This document shows, piece after piece, positions 20,996 through 30,574 of a DNA stretch of 38,448 nucleotides. Within the stretch, counting starts at the first letter, position 1; each line of letters starts with the position of its first letter. Both the position numbers and the translations under genes were made by a program. The notes below the pieces were generated by a model. The model made no database searches and had not been told where the DNA came from. It saw only the letters and a list, made by a program, of their open reading frames with translations. This stretch comes from an uncultured Bacilli bacterium (GTDB taxonomy: Bacteria; Bacillota_I; Bacilli_A; RF39; UBA660), in assembly GCA_934122215.1 (NCBI GenBank), contig CAKOWF010000006.1, forward strand, positions 1 to 38,448, in the 5' to 3' direction.

Positions 20996-21244
20996 ATGAA
21001 AGAATTAAAAGATACAATAGAATTAATGAATAGTGAAGATTATAAAGAGAGATTTAAGGCAGAATACTATCAAACAAAAATTAGATATGATAAATTGCAT
21101 AAATTAATAATCAAAATAGAAGCAGGAACTTGTGATTTTACACCAAGTTGTGGTTTAGAAATATACAAAGAGCAAGCAAAATATATGGGTATGTATTTAC
21201 ATATGCTCGAAGTAAGAGCGGAAATAGAAAAAATAGAATTATAA
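20996..21244 (+). CDS. Small phage protein of crAss-type/Firmicutes family (82 aa)
   Basis: ELMNSEDYKERFKAEYYQTKIRYDKLHKL and TPSCGLEIYKEQAKYMGMYLHMLEVRAEIE match the pattern of a widespread short helical protein in gut Firmicutes phages (often annotated as a crAss001_48-related protein). Its function is unknown. Its place in the head module is unusual, as it is often seen in accessory regions. GAAGGAA precedes ATG 20996. Confidence 0.72.
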   Translation: MKELKDTIELMNSEDYKERFKAEYYQTKIRYDKLHKLIIKIEAGTCDFTPSCGLEIYKEQAKYMGMYLHMLEVRAEIEKIEL

Positions 21245-21259
21245 GGGAGAGTGAATAAT

Positions 21260-21565
21260 ATGATAAAATTTGTTGAAAAACCAGATACTGAAATTTATGA
21301 GGGAATAATTGCAACCAAAGAAACTAATTTGGAATATAAAAGTGAAAGAGTAGAACAAAAAATAGAAGATTTAAAATTATATTCTAAAATAACCACAGTA
21401 AATGAAAGATATACAAGTGTTACTGATTTAACAATTAATTTAATAGATGGAGAACCAGTTCTTTTTGAGGAAGAAAGAGGTTATTATGTACCATCAATTT
21501 CTGTATGTAGCATAGATGATTCAATTGAAGTGTTTCAAGCAATTAAAAGTGTTGTAAAGGAATAA
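21260..21565 (+). CDS. Hypothetical head/neck protein (101 aa)
   Basis: ATG 21260 has GGGAG about 10 nt upstream; GTG 21251 is too close to be used. The protein is beta-rich (LKLYSKITTVNERYTSVTDLTINLIDGEPVLFEEERGYYVP). Position between coat and adaptor suggests a minor head or decoration role, inferred only. Its start region is identical over 18 bp to that of the endolysin gene. Confidence 0.62.
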   Translation: MIKFVEKPDTEIYEGIIATKETNLEYKSERVEQKIEDLKLYSKITTVNERYTSVTDLTINLIDGEPVLFEEERGYYVPSISVCSIDDSIEVFQAIKSVVKE

Positions 21566-21569
21566 TTTT

Positions 21570-22163
21570 ATGACTTTAAAAGAAATAAAATATAAAATTT
21601 TATCTTTAATAGAGGAATTAAATGAAAAAAGTGATTTATTAACAGATGATCCTGATATATCATCTAAAATAAATTCAGTAATAAATCAAGTTCAATTAGA
21701 ATTATCAAGAATAAAGAAAATACCAGCAAAGTACATATATGAAACAAAAAAAGGATTACAATTAGCTATTAAAGATATCCCTAATTGTTATCAAATAAAT
21801 AAGTTAAATACTAGTAAATATGAAATAGCTGGAGAAATGGAAATTGTGTTTGATGAAGATGTTGAATCTGAAGTAACAATATATTATTATAAATATCCAA
21901 AATTAATAGATGTAATTATAAATCCACAAGAAAATGAAACTGAAGTAGAAGCTAGTAAACGATTAGATTCAGAATATGAATTTGAATTAACTACTGATGT
22001 TTTAGAAATTTTACCTTATGGAGTAGCAGCTGATTTATTAAAAAACGATATGATAGCTAATTATGGAAAATATTATTATGAAAGATATAATGAATTAAAA
22101 CAAATGTTAGATCCAAGAACTACTGCAGGCATAGTAGTATGTGAAGGAGGCTTAGATTTTTAA
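21570..22163 (+). CDS. Head-to-tail adaptor (P22 gp4-like tail accessory factor)
   Basis: The 197-residue protein starts with a helical bundle (LKEIKYKILSLIEELNEKS, SKINSVINQVQLELSRIKKIPAKYIYE), has a beta domain (MEIVFDEDVESEVTIYYYKYPKLI) and ends with a C-terminal helix (GVAADLLKNDMIANYGKYYYERYNELKQML). This layout and its place after coat match portal-capping adaptors of short-tailed phages. The stop overlaps the next start (TAATG). Confidence 0.65.
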   Translation: MTLKEIKYKILSLIEELNEKSDLLTDDPDISSKINSVINQVQLELSRIKKIPAKYIYETKKGLQLAIKDIPNCYQINKLNTSKYEIAGEMEIVFDEDVESEVTIYYYKYPKLIDVIINPQENETEVEASKRLDSEYEFELTTDVLEILPYGVAADLLKNDMIANYGKYYYERYNELKQMLDPRTTAGIVVCEGGLDF

Positions 22164-23923
22164 TGTCTAGTTTAAATGATATAATAACAAGAACCTATAA
22201 CAATTTTAGGGGAGTTGATTTTTCAAATAGTGATGTAAAATCTTATAGAAGTCCTGCTTCAATTAATATGTGGAAAAATTATGAAAACAGTAATGGAACA
22301 TGTATAGAAACAAGACCAGGTATGAAATTGCTAGGAAACTTCAGCAATGAAATATTTGGTCTATTTTTTTATAAAATTTTGGATGATATAAAGGTTTTAG
22401 TTCATTCTGGTACAAAACTATTAAAATGGGATAATTATCCAAATACACCTGTAGAAACAACAGAATTATATAGTGGATTAAATCCATTTAAAAGTCAATC
22501 GTTTATTTTTAATAATATTTTCTTTTTAATGGATGGATTAAATTATATAGAATATGATGGTATCACTTGTAAAGACATAGAACCTACAATTCCAATAACT
22601 AGTATAGGAAAAAAACCAACAGGAGAGATAATTAATGATAATTATGATACAGTTTATCAACCTGTTAATGTTTTAACTTCAAAAAGAAAAAATGGGTTTG
22701 TAGCTGATGGAACAAGTACTAAATATTACTTAGATACGCAGAATTTAGATAGTGCTAACAAGTTTACTTTAATTGCTACTATAAATGGCAAAACAAAAGT
22801 AGAAACAAAAGATTTTACTGTTGATAGAACAAATGGTATTGTTACCTTTTTTATCGCTCCAGAAGCTCCATTAGAAGCAGGAGAAAGTAATGTATTTATT
22901 ACTTTTAGTAAAACTGGAATAGATTATAGTACAAGAATTAAACATTGCAAATTATTATGTGAATTTGATAATAGAATATTTTTTGCTGGAAATCCAAATT
23001 ATCCAAATGCATTATTTCATAGTGAATTAAATGATCCCAGATATATTAGGGACACAGCATACTATGAAGATGGACTAGATTTAGCACCTATTAAAGCACT
23101 TATTCCTGGAAATAATGTTTTATGGGTAATAAAGGAAATTAATCAAAATACTACAGGAATTTATTATCATACACCAACAATAGATTCATCAGAAGGAAAA
23201 ATATATCCTGGTGTGAGTGGTAGTATTAATGTTGGATGTGTATCTACAGGGATTAATTTTAATGATGATATTGTGTTTTTTTCTAATAGAGGTTTAGAAG
23301 GCATTAATGGAAATATATATAGTGAACAATTACTATCACATAAATCTAGTTTAATAGATAATAAATTAATCAATGAATCTAATTATAAAAAGGTTGTTTT
23401 AAGTGAATATAAAGGATATTTATTATGTCTAATAGATTCCAAAATTTATTTAGCTGATTCAAGAGCAAAATTTACAAATATAACAAATGAAGTTGAATAT
23501 GAATGGTTTTACTGGGAACTATCAAATAATATAACTTATATAGTAGAATATCAAGGTGATTTATTCTTAGGAAATGCTAGTGGAGATATTTATAAATTTG
23601 CAGAAGATAGTACAGAAACTTTTAAAAGTGTATGGACTACTGCAAAAGACGATTTTGGTTATGAAGCATATATCAAAACAACTAATAAACGTGGTGGTGT
23701 AGCAACAGTAAAAATAATGCAAAATAATGAAATATTAGTTTCAACTATTGTTGACAATGAATTAAGAGAAAAAACAAATTTTGATGATTCAAAAGGTTAC
23801 ATAGCATATAGAATAAAAGATAAAAAATTTAAAGAAATACAATTAAAATTTAGTTCAAATAAACCATTTGGACTTTTTTCATGTACATTACAAGGATTTG
23901 TGGCAGGATATATAAAACGATAA
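22163..23923 (+). CDS. Tail hub/stabilisation protein (P22 gp10-like)
   Basis: The 586-residue protein begins TRTYNNFRGVDFSNSDVKSY and continues with WKNYENSNGTCIETRPGMKLLGNF, the usual opening of podoviral tail stabilisation or nozzle proteins. It goes on with beta-propeller-like strands (GLFFYKILDDIKVLVHSGTKLLKW, FFLMDGLNYIEYDG, VGCVSTGINFNDDIVFFSNRGLEGING). A middle insert (about 200-250) looks like an Ig-type domain. It would plug the portal channel below the adaptor ring and carry fibres. Confidence 0.7.
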   Translation: MSSLNDIITRTYNNFRGVDFSNSDVKSYRSPASINMWKNYENSNGTCIETRPGMKLLGNFSNEIFGLFFYKILDDIKVLVHSGTKLLKWDNYPNTPVETTELYSGLNPFKSQSFIFNNIFFLMDGLNYIEYDGITCKDIEPTIPITSIGKKPTGEIINDNYDTVYQPVNVLTSKRKNGFVADGTSTKYYLDTQNLDSANKFTLIATINGKTKVETKDFTVDRTNGIVTFFIAPEAPLEAGESNVFITFSKTGIDYSTRIKHCKLLCEFDNRIFFAGNPNYPNALFHSELNDPRYIRDTAYYEDGLDLAPIKALIPGNNVLWVIKEINQNTTGIYYHTPTIDSSEGKIYPGVSGSINVGCVSTGINFNDDIVFFSNRGLEGINGNIYSEQLLSHKSSLIDNKLINESNYKKVVLSEYKGYLLCLIDSKIYLADSRAKFTNITNEVEYEWFYWELSNNITYIVEYQGDLFLGNASGDIYKFAEDSTETFKSVWTTAKDDFGYEAYIKTTNKRGGVATVKIMQNNEILVSTIVDNELREKTNFDDSKGYIAYRIKDKKFKEIQLKFSSNKPFGLFSCTLQGFVAGYIKR

Positions 23924-23935
23924 GGAGGTAAAAAT

Positions 23936-24937
23936 ATGACAGAAGAAGAAAGATATGCGAAAGTAGAAAATGAAAAAAAAGCAGCTTTAGATCAATCTAA
24001 TAACACATACAACGAATTATTAAATAGTAACTCTCAATTAGCACAACAGCAAAAAGATTATATAAATAATTGGCAAAAAACTCAAAATGAAATTGCCGAT
24101 AAAAATGCTAATTATCAAACTGAATTACAAAATCAAAATAAACAAAAGGCAGAAAAAGAATTTCAAAATGAAGCAATAGCTAGTAAGAATGCATATTATG
24201 ATTTTATTAATCCATATGGTGCGCAAGCAGAGATACAAGCACAGAATGGATTAAATAATTCAGGATATAGTGAAACAACAAAGTTAGGGGCATGGAATAC
24301 TCAACAAAATAGAACAGCAGCAGCTCGTACTACTTTAAATAATGCAAAACAACAGTATGATAACGCAATAAAAGAAATTGAATTAAATAGAGATACTACT
24401 AAGTCTCAATATGCTTTAGAAGCATTACAACAACAGTTAAATGCAGCATTAGAAGAATTTAATAAATCTTCGGAACTTAAACAAGGTTTATTATCAAATA
24501 ATCAATCAATAGATAATGAATATAATAATAGGTATAATAATGTTTGGAATCAAATAAATACTGAAAAACAACAAGCAGAAGCAATAAGACAGTTTAATGA
24601 AAATATGGCAGAACAAAAAAGACAAGCAGATTTAGATTACAAATATAAGCAGCAATCATTAGCACAAAGTCAAGCACAATGGGAAAAAGAATATGCTTTA
24701 AATCTTCAAAAATTAGCAGCATCACAATTAAGTGAAAATTTAACAGATAATTCAAATAATTATGATGAAACAGATATTAAAGTAAATTCTGTATTTGGTA
24801 ATACTGCTCCAGTATCTGGTGATAATAAAATCTTAAAAAACAATGATCATTATTTTATCAAAGTAAATGATGACTATGTTGATGTAACATCTGAAGTAAA
24901 TGAATCATTAAAAAATGGAATATGTTTAAGGTGGTAG
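23936..24937 (+). CDS. Internal/ejection protein, Gln-rich coiled coil
   Basis: The 333-residue protein is dominated by long Gln/Asn/Ala-rich helices (EIADKNANYQTELQNQNKQKAEKE, ALEALQQQLNAALEEFNKSS) and includes a GAQAEIQAQNGLNNSGYSETT segment typical of podoviral internal virion (DNA ejection) proteins. A short beta C-terminal part (KILKNNDHYFIKVNDDYVDVT) follows. Location before the giant virion protein supports the role. AAGGAGG precedes the ATG. Confidence 0.62.
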   Translation: MTEEERYAKVENEKKAALDQSNNTYNELLNSNSQLAQQQKDYINNWQKTQNEIADKNANYQTELQNQNKQKAEKEFQNEAIASKNAYYDFINPYGAQAEIQAQNGLNNSGYSETTKLGAWNTQQNRTAAARTTLNNAKQQYDNAIKEIELNRDTTKSQYALEALQQQLNAALEEFNKSSELKQGLLSNNQSIDNEYNNRYNNVWNQINTEKQQAEAIRQFNENMAEQKRQADLDYKYKQQSLAQSQAQWEKEYALNLQKLAASQLSENLTDNSNNYDETDIKVNSVFGNTAPVSGDNKILKNNDHYFIKVNDDYVDVTSEVNESLKNGICLRW

Positions 24938-24943
24938 AATAAT

Positions 24944-27900
24944 ATGAGTATAATTACACGTTCGGAATATAAGAAAAGACAAGAGAATATTCCATTAACA
25001 CGTGAACAATATAAATCAAAATATCAAAGTAAAAATAATGATAGCAATTCCAATATAACAACTTCTATTAATTTTCCAGCTCCAGAACAAAATAAAATAA
25101 ATTTGCCTACAATAGATTCAAATAGTAGTTCAAAAGATAGTGTTGTGTGGAATAAAAAAGAAAGTCAAGCAGTTCAAAATTTACCAATTGTTAAGAATGT
25201 TAATAATATAGAAGAAGCTCAAAAACAAAATTTACCAATTCTCCCAATGAATACTAAAGATCACTATGAAGATACAAGGCTGAAAGATGCAGTTGAAACC
25301 TTCTTTAAAACCCCATTAAGCACTACCAATCTGTTAGGTCAAGGAGTTTTAAAACAAGGTGAAAATATATTTGATGCCATGTTACAATTTGGTAGTTCAG
25401 AATATAATCCTTTTATGCATATTTTATATGATGGAGACATTAAAACTGCACAACAAACTGCACAAGAATTAATTCAAAAAGATGCTACGCATGACTGGAT
25501 TACAAAATTATCTGGAGATGAAAATTTCAATCAAAATTTTTTGGATAAAAATTCATTAGTTAAATCAGATAATTTGGCAGGTGAAGTAGTAAGTTCAATC
25601 GGAACAATGTTGCCTTCAATTGCTTTAGGAAATCCTAAATTAGCAACTACTTCTTTAGCTGCACAATCATATGGTGGTGGAGTAGAAGAAGCGTATAATG
25701 AAGGTGCTACTAGAGGTGAAGCAACAGCTTATGGATTAATGAGTTCTGCTGCTGAAATTGCTTCAGAATGGATAACAGGTGGTATTCCTGGAATAAAAAG
25801 CAGTGGTGGATTAGATAAATTAGTTGCAAGAGGATTAGGACAAGAAACTTTAGATGAGTTAAGTGGTTCATTAGCAAAAGAAATTTTAAAAGCAGGTTAT
25901 AAGATGGCTGGAGAGGGATTAGAAGAAGCATTAACAGAAGCAATAAAACCTTATATTAAAAATGCAACTTATTCAGAAAATGAAACTATAAATTGGGAAG
26001 ATGTAATAAATTCAGCAATAGTAGGAAGTATTACTGGTGGAATATTGGAAGCACCTTCGAATATTTATAATATAAAAACTGCGTATAATAACACTAAAAA
26101 TACCTCTAATTCAGCAATTAATAGTCAAGATAATATAAATATACCAATAGACAATAATTATTCAACTAAAACACAAATAAATGAAAATTCTAGTATAAAT
26201 TTACCACCAGTAAATAATTCAAATATTAACGTTGAAAATATTGAAAATAAAAATAATATAAATTATAATACAATTGAAGGTGATATGAATGACAAAAGAA
26301 CAAGAATTGGCAATTCTGATGAAGATGGAAGAAATGTCAGACGAGGAATGGGAACTATACAGACAAACGAAGGAGTTTCGAACATTCTTCAAACAAGCAA
26401 TGAAAGAAATAGTGGAAATCAAGAAAGAACTACAATCGAACAAGACTATGGAACAAAAACAGAAAGAAGAGAATATTTCGAACGAGTAAAAAATAATTTA
26501 CCAAAAGTGCCAACACAGGAACAATTAAATCTTCAAAACGAAATAAAAGAACTTGGAATAGATTTAAAATATTTTGTAGGTGATGATAATGGTTCAATAT
26601 TAGGCACAACAGATAATGGAACAATTTATCTTGATGTTAATAGTAAAAATTTATTAAATGAAGATAGCAATTTACAACAAAGATTTTATCATGAATTGTT
26701 TCATAATATTAAAAGAAACAAAGATTTAAATTTTACATCAGAAATAAATGATTTAAAACAATTTGTAATAGATAATGAAGGTGAAGCAATTAGTAGATAT
26801 ATAGAAAATAGGGGCTATAATAGTAGTCTTTTTTCTTCTTCAAATAAAATAAAATCAAAATTTGCTGAAGAAGTTTTGGCAGATTATTCAGCAAAACATT
26901 TAGCAGGTTATGATATCGATTATAATTTGTCACAAGAAACTGAATATCGATTAAATACTTTATTAGATGATGCTATAACTACAATGAAATTAAATGCAAA
27001 GAATGAATCTAGTAATAAAATAAATTTGCCAGATAAAGAATATTATGAACATAAAATAGATGAATTAAAATCAATAAATTATGATAGTTTATCAGTAGAT
27101 GGTAAAAAATTATATGATGAAGAATTAAATAGATATGAATCTTTAATTGGTAACAAAACACAAGAAAAGATTAACTTACCCCCAGTAGAAAATAAACCTG
27201 TAACTGAAATTAATTCTAAAAAGTATGATTTAAATAAATTAACTATTGCTCAATTAATTAAAGATAAAAATCAGTCTCTTAGTAATTTAGATAATAAAAT
27301 AGAACAAAAAACAAATGAATATAATCTAAAGAAAAATAAAGATACTAAAATTGCTAACAATATAAAGCAACAAATAGAAATGTTGAAAAATAGAAAAAAT
27401 AATATAGAGATAGATTATAATAAAAGAATAGAAAATCTAAAATCTAAAAACAACAAGATATTAAGTGATGAACAATCAATAATAGAAAAAAATTCTAATA
27501 AAATAACTAGAAAAGATGTACAAGAAAGTTTATTAGAACAAATGGGTATCACTATAGAAGATTTATCACATGGAAATGATATAAACGCTGTAGATGCTTT
27601 TAGAACTGATCCCATTCGTTTAAATGAAAAAGTTTTCGGATATAAAGTTGGCCAAAAAATTAATGACGTTACAATAAATCCAACAAAATACAATGAAGCA
27701 GGAAAAACTAGATTTTTAAATAAAGAACGTGGAGAAATAAAAAGTCTTGGAATAAAAGCTCGTTCAAAAGAATCAGCAGCGGTTCAAAAGTATGGCGAAA
27801 AACAATATGTTTCTGATAAAGGAGATGTATATAAATATGGTGATTATGAATTAGCACAAGAATTTCCAAATGTAAAAATTCAAGAAAAAATAAAAAAAGC

Positions 27901-30574
27901 AGCACAGTTTATAAGGAATAAATATGATATATATATAGATCAAATTAATGATGTTCTAACAAAAATGGGATATAATCCGATACAAAAAAGACCTGACTAT
28001 ATGCGCCATTTCGAGGCATTAAATGATTTATTTAGTAGATATGGAATACCATTAAATCAAGCGATAATGAAGGATGAAGTACTACCAACAGATTTAAATG
28101 GAATAACTGATCAATTTAAACCTGGAAAGAACTGGTTTGCTAATGCAATGCATAGAACTGGTGTTAAAACTACATATGATGCTATAACAGGTATTGATGG
28201 TTATTTAGAGAGTGCAAGTAATTTGATATATCATACAGAAGATATACAAAGATATAGAACACTAGCTGACTATATAAGAACAACATATGGGGTAAAACAT
28301 GGTTTAGATAATATTGACAAAATGACTGCAATAGATAAAGAACAAAGAATAAATGATGTAAAGTCTAATAAATTAAGTAAATATGCTAAGTGGTTAGATG
28401 AACAAGCGAACTCTTTAGCAGGTAAAAAAGGAACTGTAGATAGAGCACCAGAAAGAATGGTGAGTCGAAAAATTTATGCAATAATAGAAGCAGCTAAAAA
28501 ACAAGTTGGTTCTAATATGACAGGATTTAATGTAAGAAGTGCTTTAACTAACTTTGCTTCATCTGTTCAAGCAGCTTCAAAAACTAATAAAATTGCATTT
28601 GTAAAAGGTACCATCTCTACACTACAAAATCTTGTACATAATGATGGCTTAATAAATAAATCTACATTTTTAACTAATAGATTTGGAAGTAATTCTTTAT
28701 CACAAAAAACATGGCAAAAAATTAGTAATGCGGGTCAAATATTGATGAATGGAAGTGACTATTTTACTGCTAATCAAATATGGCGTAGTAAGTATTATGA
28801 AAATCTTCAAAAAGGTATGTCTGAAGATGCTGCTATAAAGCATGCTGATGATTTTTCAAGTAGGATAATGGGCGATAGAAGTAAAGGCTCAACTGCAGAA
28901 ATATTTAATTCTAAAACATTAGGAGTGTTAACACAATTTCAACTTGAAGTTAATAATCAATGGTCATCATTAATTCATGACAATAAGATGGATATTCAAA
29001 GTGGTAATAAATCAGGAGCATCAGTTTTATTTCAATTAGGGCAATTAGCTGCGGCATCATATTTATTTAACAATATGATGAAATCTTTAACAGGATCAGC
29101 AGTTATGATAGATCCTATAGATATGCTTATGAAAATATTTAATCCTGATGATGACGATGATAAATCATTAGAAGAAAGATCTTTTGAAGTAATTGGCGAT
29201 TTAGTGGATAACATACCTTTTGGAAATATATTTACTGGTGGTGGTCGTATTCCAGTCAGTGAAGCTTTTACAGGAGCATCTACATTTACTAAAAAGGTAA
29301 CTAATCAAACTGATTCATATGGTAATGAAATAACATGGAAAGATGTAAAAGACGATATGATTGGTAGTGCTTTTTATTGGATATTACCAACAGGTTATGG
29401 ACAATTAAGAAAAACATCAAAAGGATTATCTATGTATGATAAAGAATTACCTTTACCAGGATCATATACTAATTCTGGAAATTTAAGATTTACAGCAGAT
29501 GAAAGTGTTGGAGGAAAAATAAAAGCTGCTTTATTTGGACAATATTCAAGTGAAGAAGCACAAAAATATATTGAGAGTGGTTATAAATCAATAAATAAAA
29601 ATCGTATTAATGATATGAAAGAATTAAATATGACAAGCTCTGAATATAGAGATTATAGAACAAAGCTAAAAAATGCTTCACAAACTACAGATAAAAATGG
29701 ATATATCAAGTATGAAGATGATAGTAAAAATACATATTGGTATGATAAAACTAATAAAGTAGTTTATGATAATGACTATAGTCAAGTCAATAAATCCATA
29801 ACTTCATTAAATAAAGTTAGTTCAAAAGAAAGAGTATTTGAATATATTAATTCTTTAAATATTAGTGATCAAGAAAAATCAAAATTAATAAATACTGAAT
29901 ATGGTGGTGAAAAAACAGATTCATATGGAAATATAAAATATGTAAGTAATGATTATGTATACAATATAAATGGATTAAAAAAATATAAAAATAGTAGTGG
30001 TACAACATATTGGGTAAATACTAAAAATGGTAATGTATATAATAGCAGTGGAAAACTAGCAACTAATATAAAGACAAGTACTTTAACACCTGTAAAAGAA
30101 GAAAAAACTTATTGGTATAATGAAACAAACAATATTTTATATGACGCAAAATACAATAAAGTTGATATAAAAAAATTAGATTCATTAACAAAAGTAGAAA
30201 CAAAAATAGACATGTCAGAATATGATAAATATGACTCATATGAAGAATATAACTATGCTACATCTAATCCAGAAAAATATGCTGTAATTAATCAAATAAC
30301 AACATATGATAAATATAATACATATAAAGAAAAAATTGATTCTATTAAAGAACAATCAATGAATAAAAAAACTGATGTAATAAAATATGTTAATTCACTT
30401 AATTTAAGCATACCTCAAAAGGCAATACTTATTAAAACACAGTATTCATCATACGATAAATATGATAAACAGATAATTCAATATATCAATTCTCAGAAGT
30501 TATCAATAAATGAGAAAACAAAAATACTTCAAGAATTAGGATTTACTGTTAGAAATGGCAAGGTGATATCATGA
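24944..30574 (+). CDS. Giant polyvalent internal virion protein with HExxH protease motif
   Basis: The 1876-residue protein opens RSEYKKRQENIPLTREQYKSKYQ. It has a helical/Gly-rich membrane-active-looking region (~220-350), linkers carrying INLP motifs, a zinc-protease-like QRFYHELFHNIKR (H583, E584, H587), a coiled coil (~770-850) and a middle domain (~870-1100). A region at about 1190-1450 resembles large polyvalent protein domain LPD38 (SALTNFASSVQAASK, QIWRSKYYENLQKG, GVLTQFQLEVNNQWSS) with hydrophobic segments. A C-terminal beta repeat (YWYDKTNKVVYD-like) occurs about three times. It is probably carried in the virion and injected with the DNA. It starts 6 bp after the previous gene. Confidence 0.78.
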   Translation: MSIITRSEYKKRQENIPLTREQYKSKYQSKNNDSNSNITTSINFPAPEQNKINLPTIDSNSSSKDSVVWNKKESQAVQNLPIVKNVNNIEEAQKQNLPILPMNTKDHYEDTRLKDAVETFFKTPLSTTNLLGQGVLKQGENIFDAMLQFGSSEYNPFMHILYDGDIKTAQQTAQELIQKDATHDWITKLSGDENFNQNFLDKNSLVKSDNLAGEVVSSIGTMLPSIALGNPKLATTSLAAQSYGGGVEEAYNEGATRGEATAYGLMSSAAEIASEWITGGIPGIKSSGGLDKLVARGLGQETLDELSGSLAKEILKAGYKMAGEGLEEALTEAIKPYIKNATYSENETINWEDVINSAIVGSITGGILEAPSNIYNIKTAYNNTKNTSNSAINSQDNINIPIDNNYSTKTQINENSSINLPPVNNSNINVENIENKNNINYNTIEGDMNDKRTRIGNSDEDGRNVRRGMGTIQTNEGVSNILQTSNERNSGNQERTTIEQDYGTKTERREYFERVKNNLPKVPTQEQLNLQNEIKELGIDLKYFVGDDNGSILGTTDNGTIYLDVNSKNLLNEDSNLQQRFYHELFHNIKRNKDLNFTSEINDLKQFVIDNEGEAISRYIENRGYNSSLFSSSNKIKSKFAEEVLADYSAKHLAGYDIDYNLSQETEYRLNTLLDDAITTMKLNAKNESSNKINLPDKEYYEHKIDELKSINYDSLSVDGKKLYDEELNRYESLIGNKTQEKINLPPVENKPVTEINSKKYDLNKLTIAQLIKDKNQSLSNLDNKIEQKTNEYNLKKNKDTKIANNIKQQIEMLKNRKNNIEIDYNKRIENLKSKNNKILSDEQSIIEKNSNKITRKDVQESLLEQMGITIEDLSHGNDINAVDAFRTDPIRLNEKVFGYKVGQKINDVTINPTKYNEAGKTRFLNKERGEIKSLGIKARSKESAAVQKYGEKQYVSDKGDVYKYGDYELAQEFPNVKIQEKIKKAAQFIRNKYDIYIDQINDVLTKMGYNPIQKRPDYMRHFEALNDLFSRYGIPLNQAIMKDEVLPTDLNGITDQFKPGKNWFANAMHRTGVKTTYDAITGIDGYLESASNLIYHTEDIQRYRTLADYIRTTYGVKHGLDNIDKMTAIDKEQRINDVKSNKLSKYAKWLDEQANSLAGKKGTVDRAPERMVSRKIYAIIEAAKKQVGSNMTGFNVRSALTNFASSVQAASKTNKIAFVKGTISTLQNLVHNDGLINKSTFLTNRFGSNSLSQKTWQKISNAGQILMNGSDYFTANQIWRSKYYENLQKGMSEDAAIKHADDFSSRIMGDRSKGSTAEIFNSKTLGVLTQFQLEVNNQWSSLIHDNKMDIQSGNKSGASVLFQLGQLAAASYLFNNMMKSLTGSAVMIDPIDMLMKIFNPDDDDDKSLEERSFEVIGDLVDNIPFGNIFTGGGRIPVSEAFTGASTFTKKVTNQTDSYGNEITWKDVKDDMIGSAFYWILPTGYGQLRKTSKGLSMYDKELPLPGSYTNSGNLRFTADESVGGKIKAALFGQYSSEEAQKYIESGYKSINKNRINDMKELNMTSSEYRDYRTKLKNASQTTDKNGYIKYEDDSKNTYWYDKTNKVVYDNDYSQVNKSITSLNKVSSKERVFEYINSLNISDQEKSKLINTEYGGEKTDSYGNIKYVSNDYVYNINGLKKYKNSSGTTYWVNTKNGNVYNSSGKLATNIKTSTLTPVKEEKTYWYNETNNILYDAKYNKVDIKKLDSLTKVETKIDMSEYDKYDSYEEYNYATSNPEKYAVINQITTYDKYNTYKEKIDSIKEQSMNKKTDVIKYVNSLNLSIPQKAILIKTQYSSYDKYDKQIIQYINSQKLSINEKTKILQELGFTVRNGKVIS
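26289..26489 (+). CDS. Possible overprinted gene nested in the giant protein gene
   Basis: In the +1 frame, ATG 26289 has AAGGTGAT (26278-26285) just upstream and runs 66 codons: MTKEQELAILMKMEEM, then SDEEWELYRQTKEFRTFFKQ and AMKEIVEIKKELQSN. This reads as a natural charged helical protein. The host frame over the same stretch is a low-complexity Arg/Asn/Gly/Thr linker (NERNSGNQERTT) unlike its surroundings. Either the small frame is real, or it is a relic of an inserted gene. Confidence 0.42.
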   Translation: MTKEQELAILMKMEEMSDEEWELYRQTKEFRTFFKQAMKEIVEIKKELQSNKTMEQKQKEENISNE

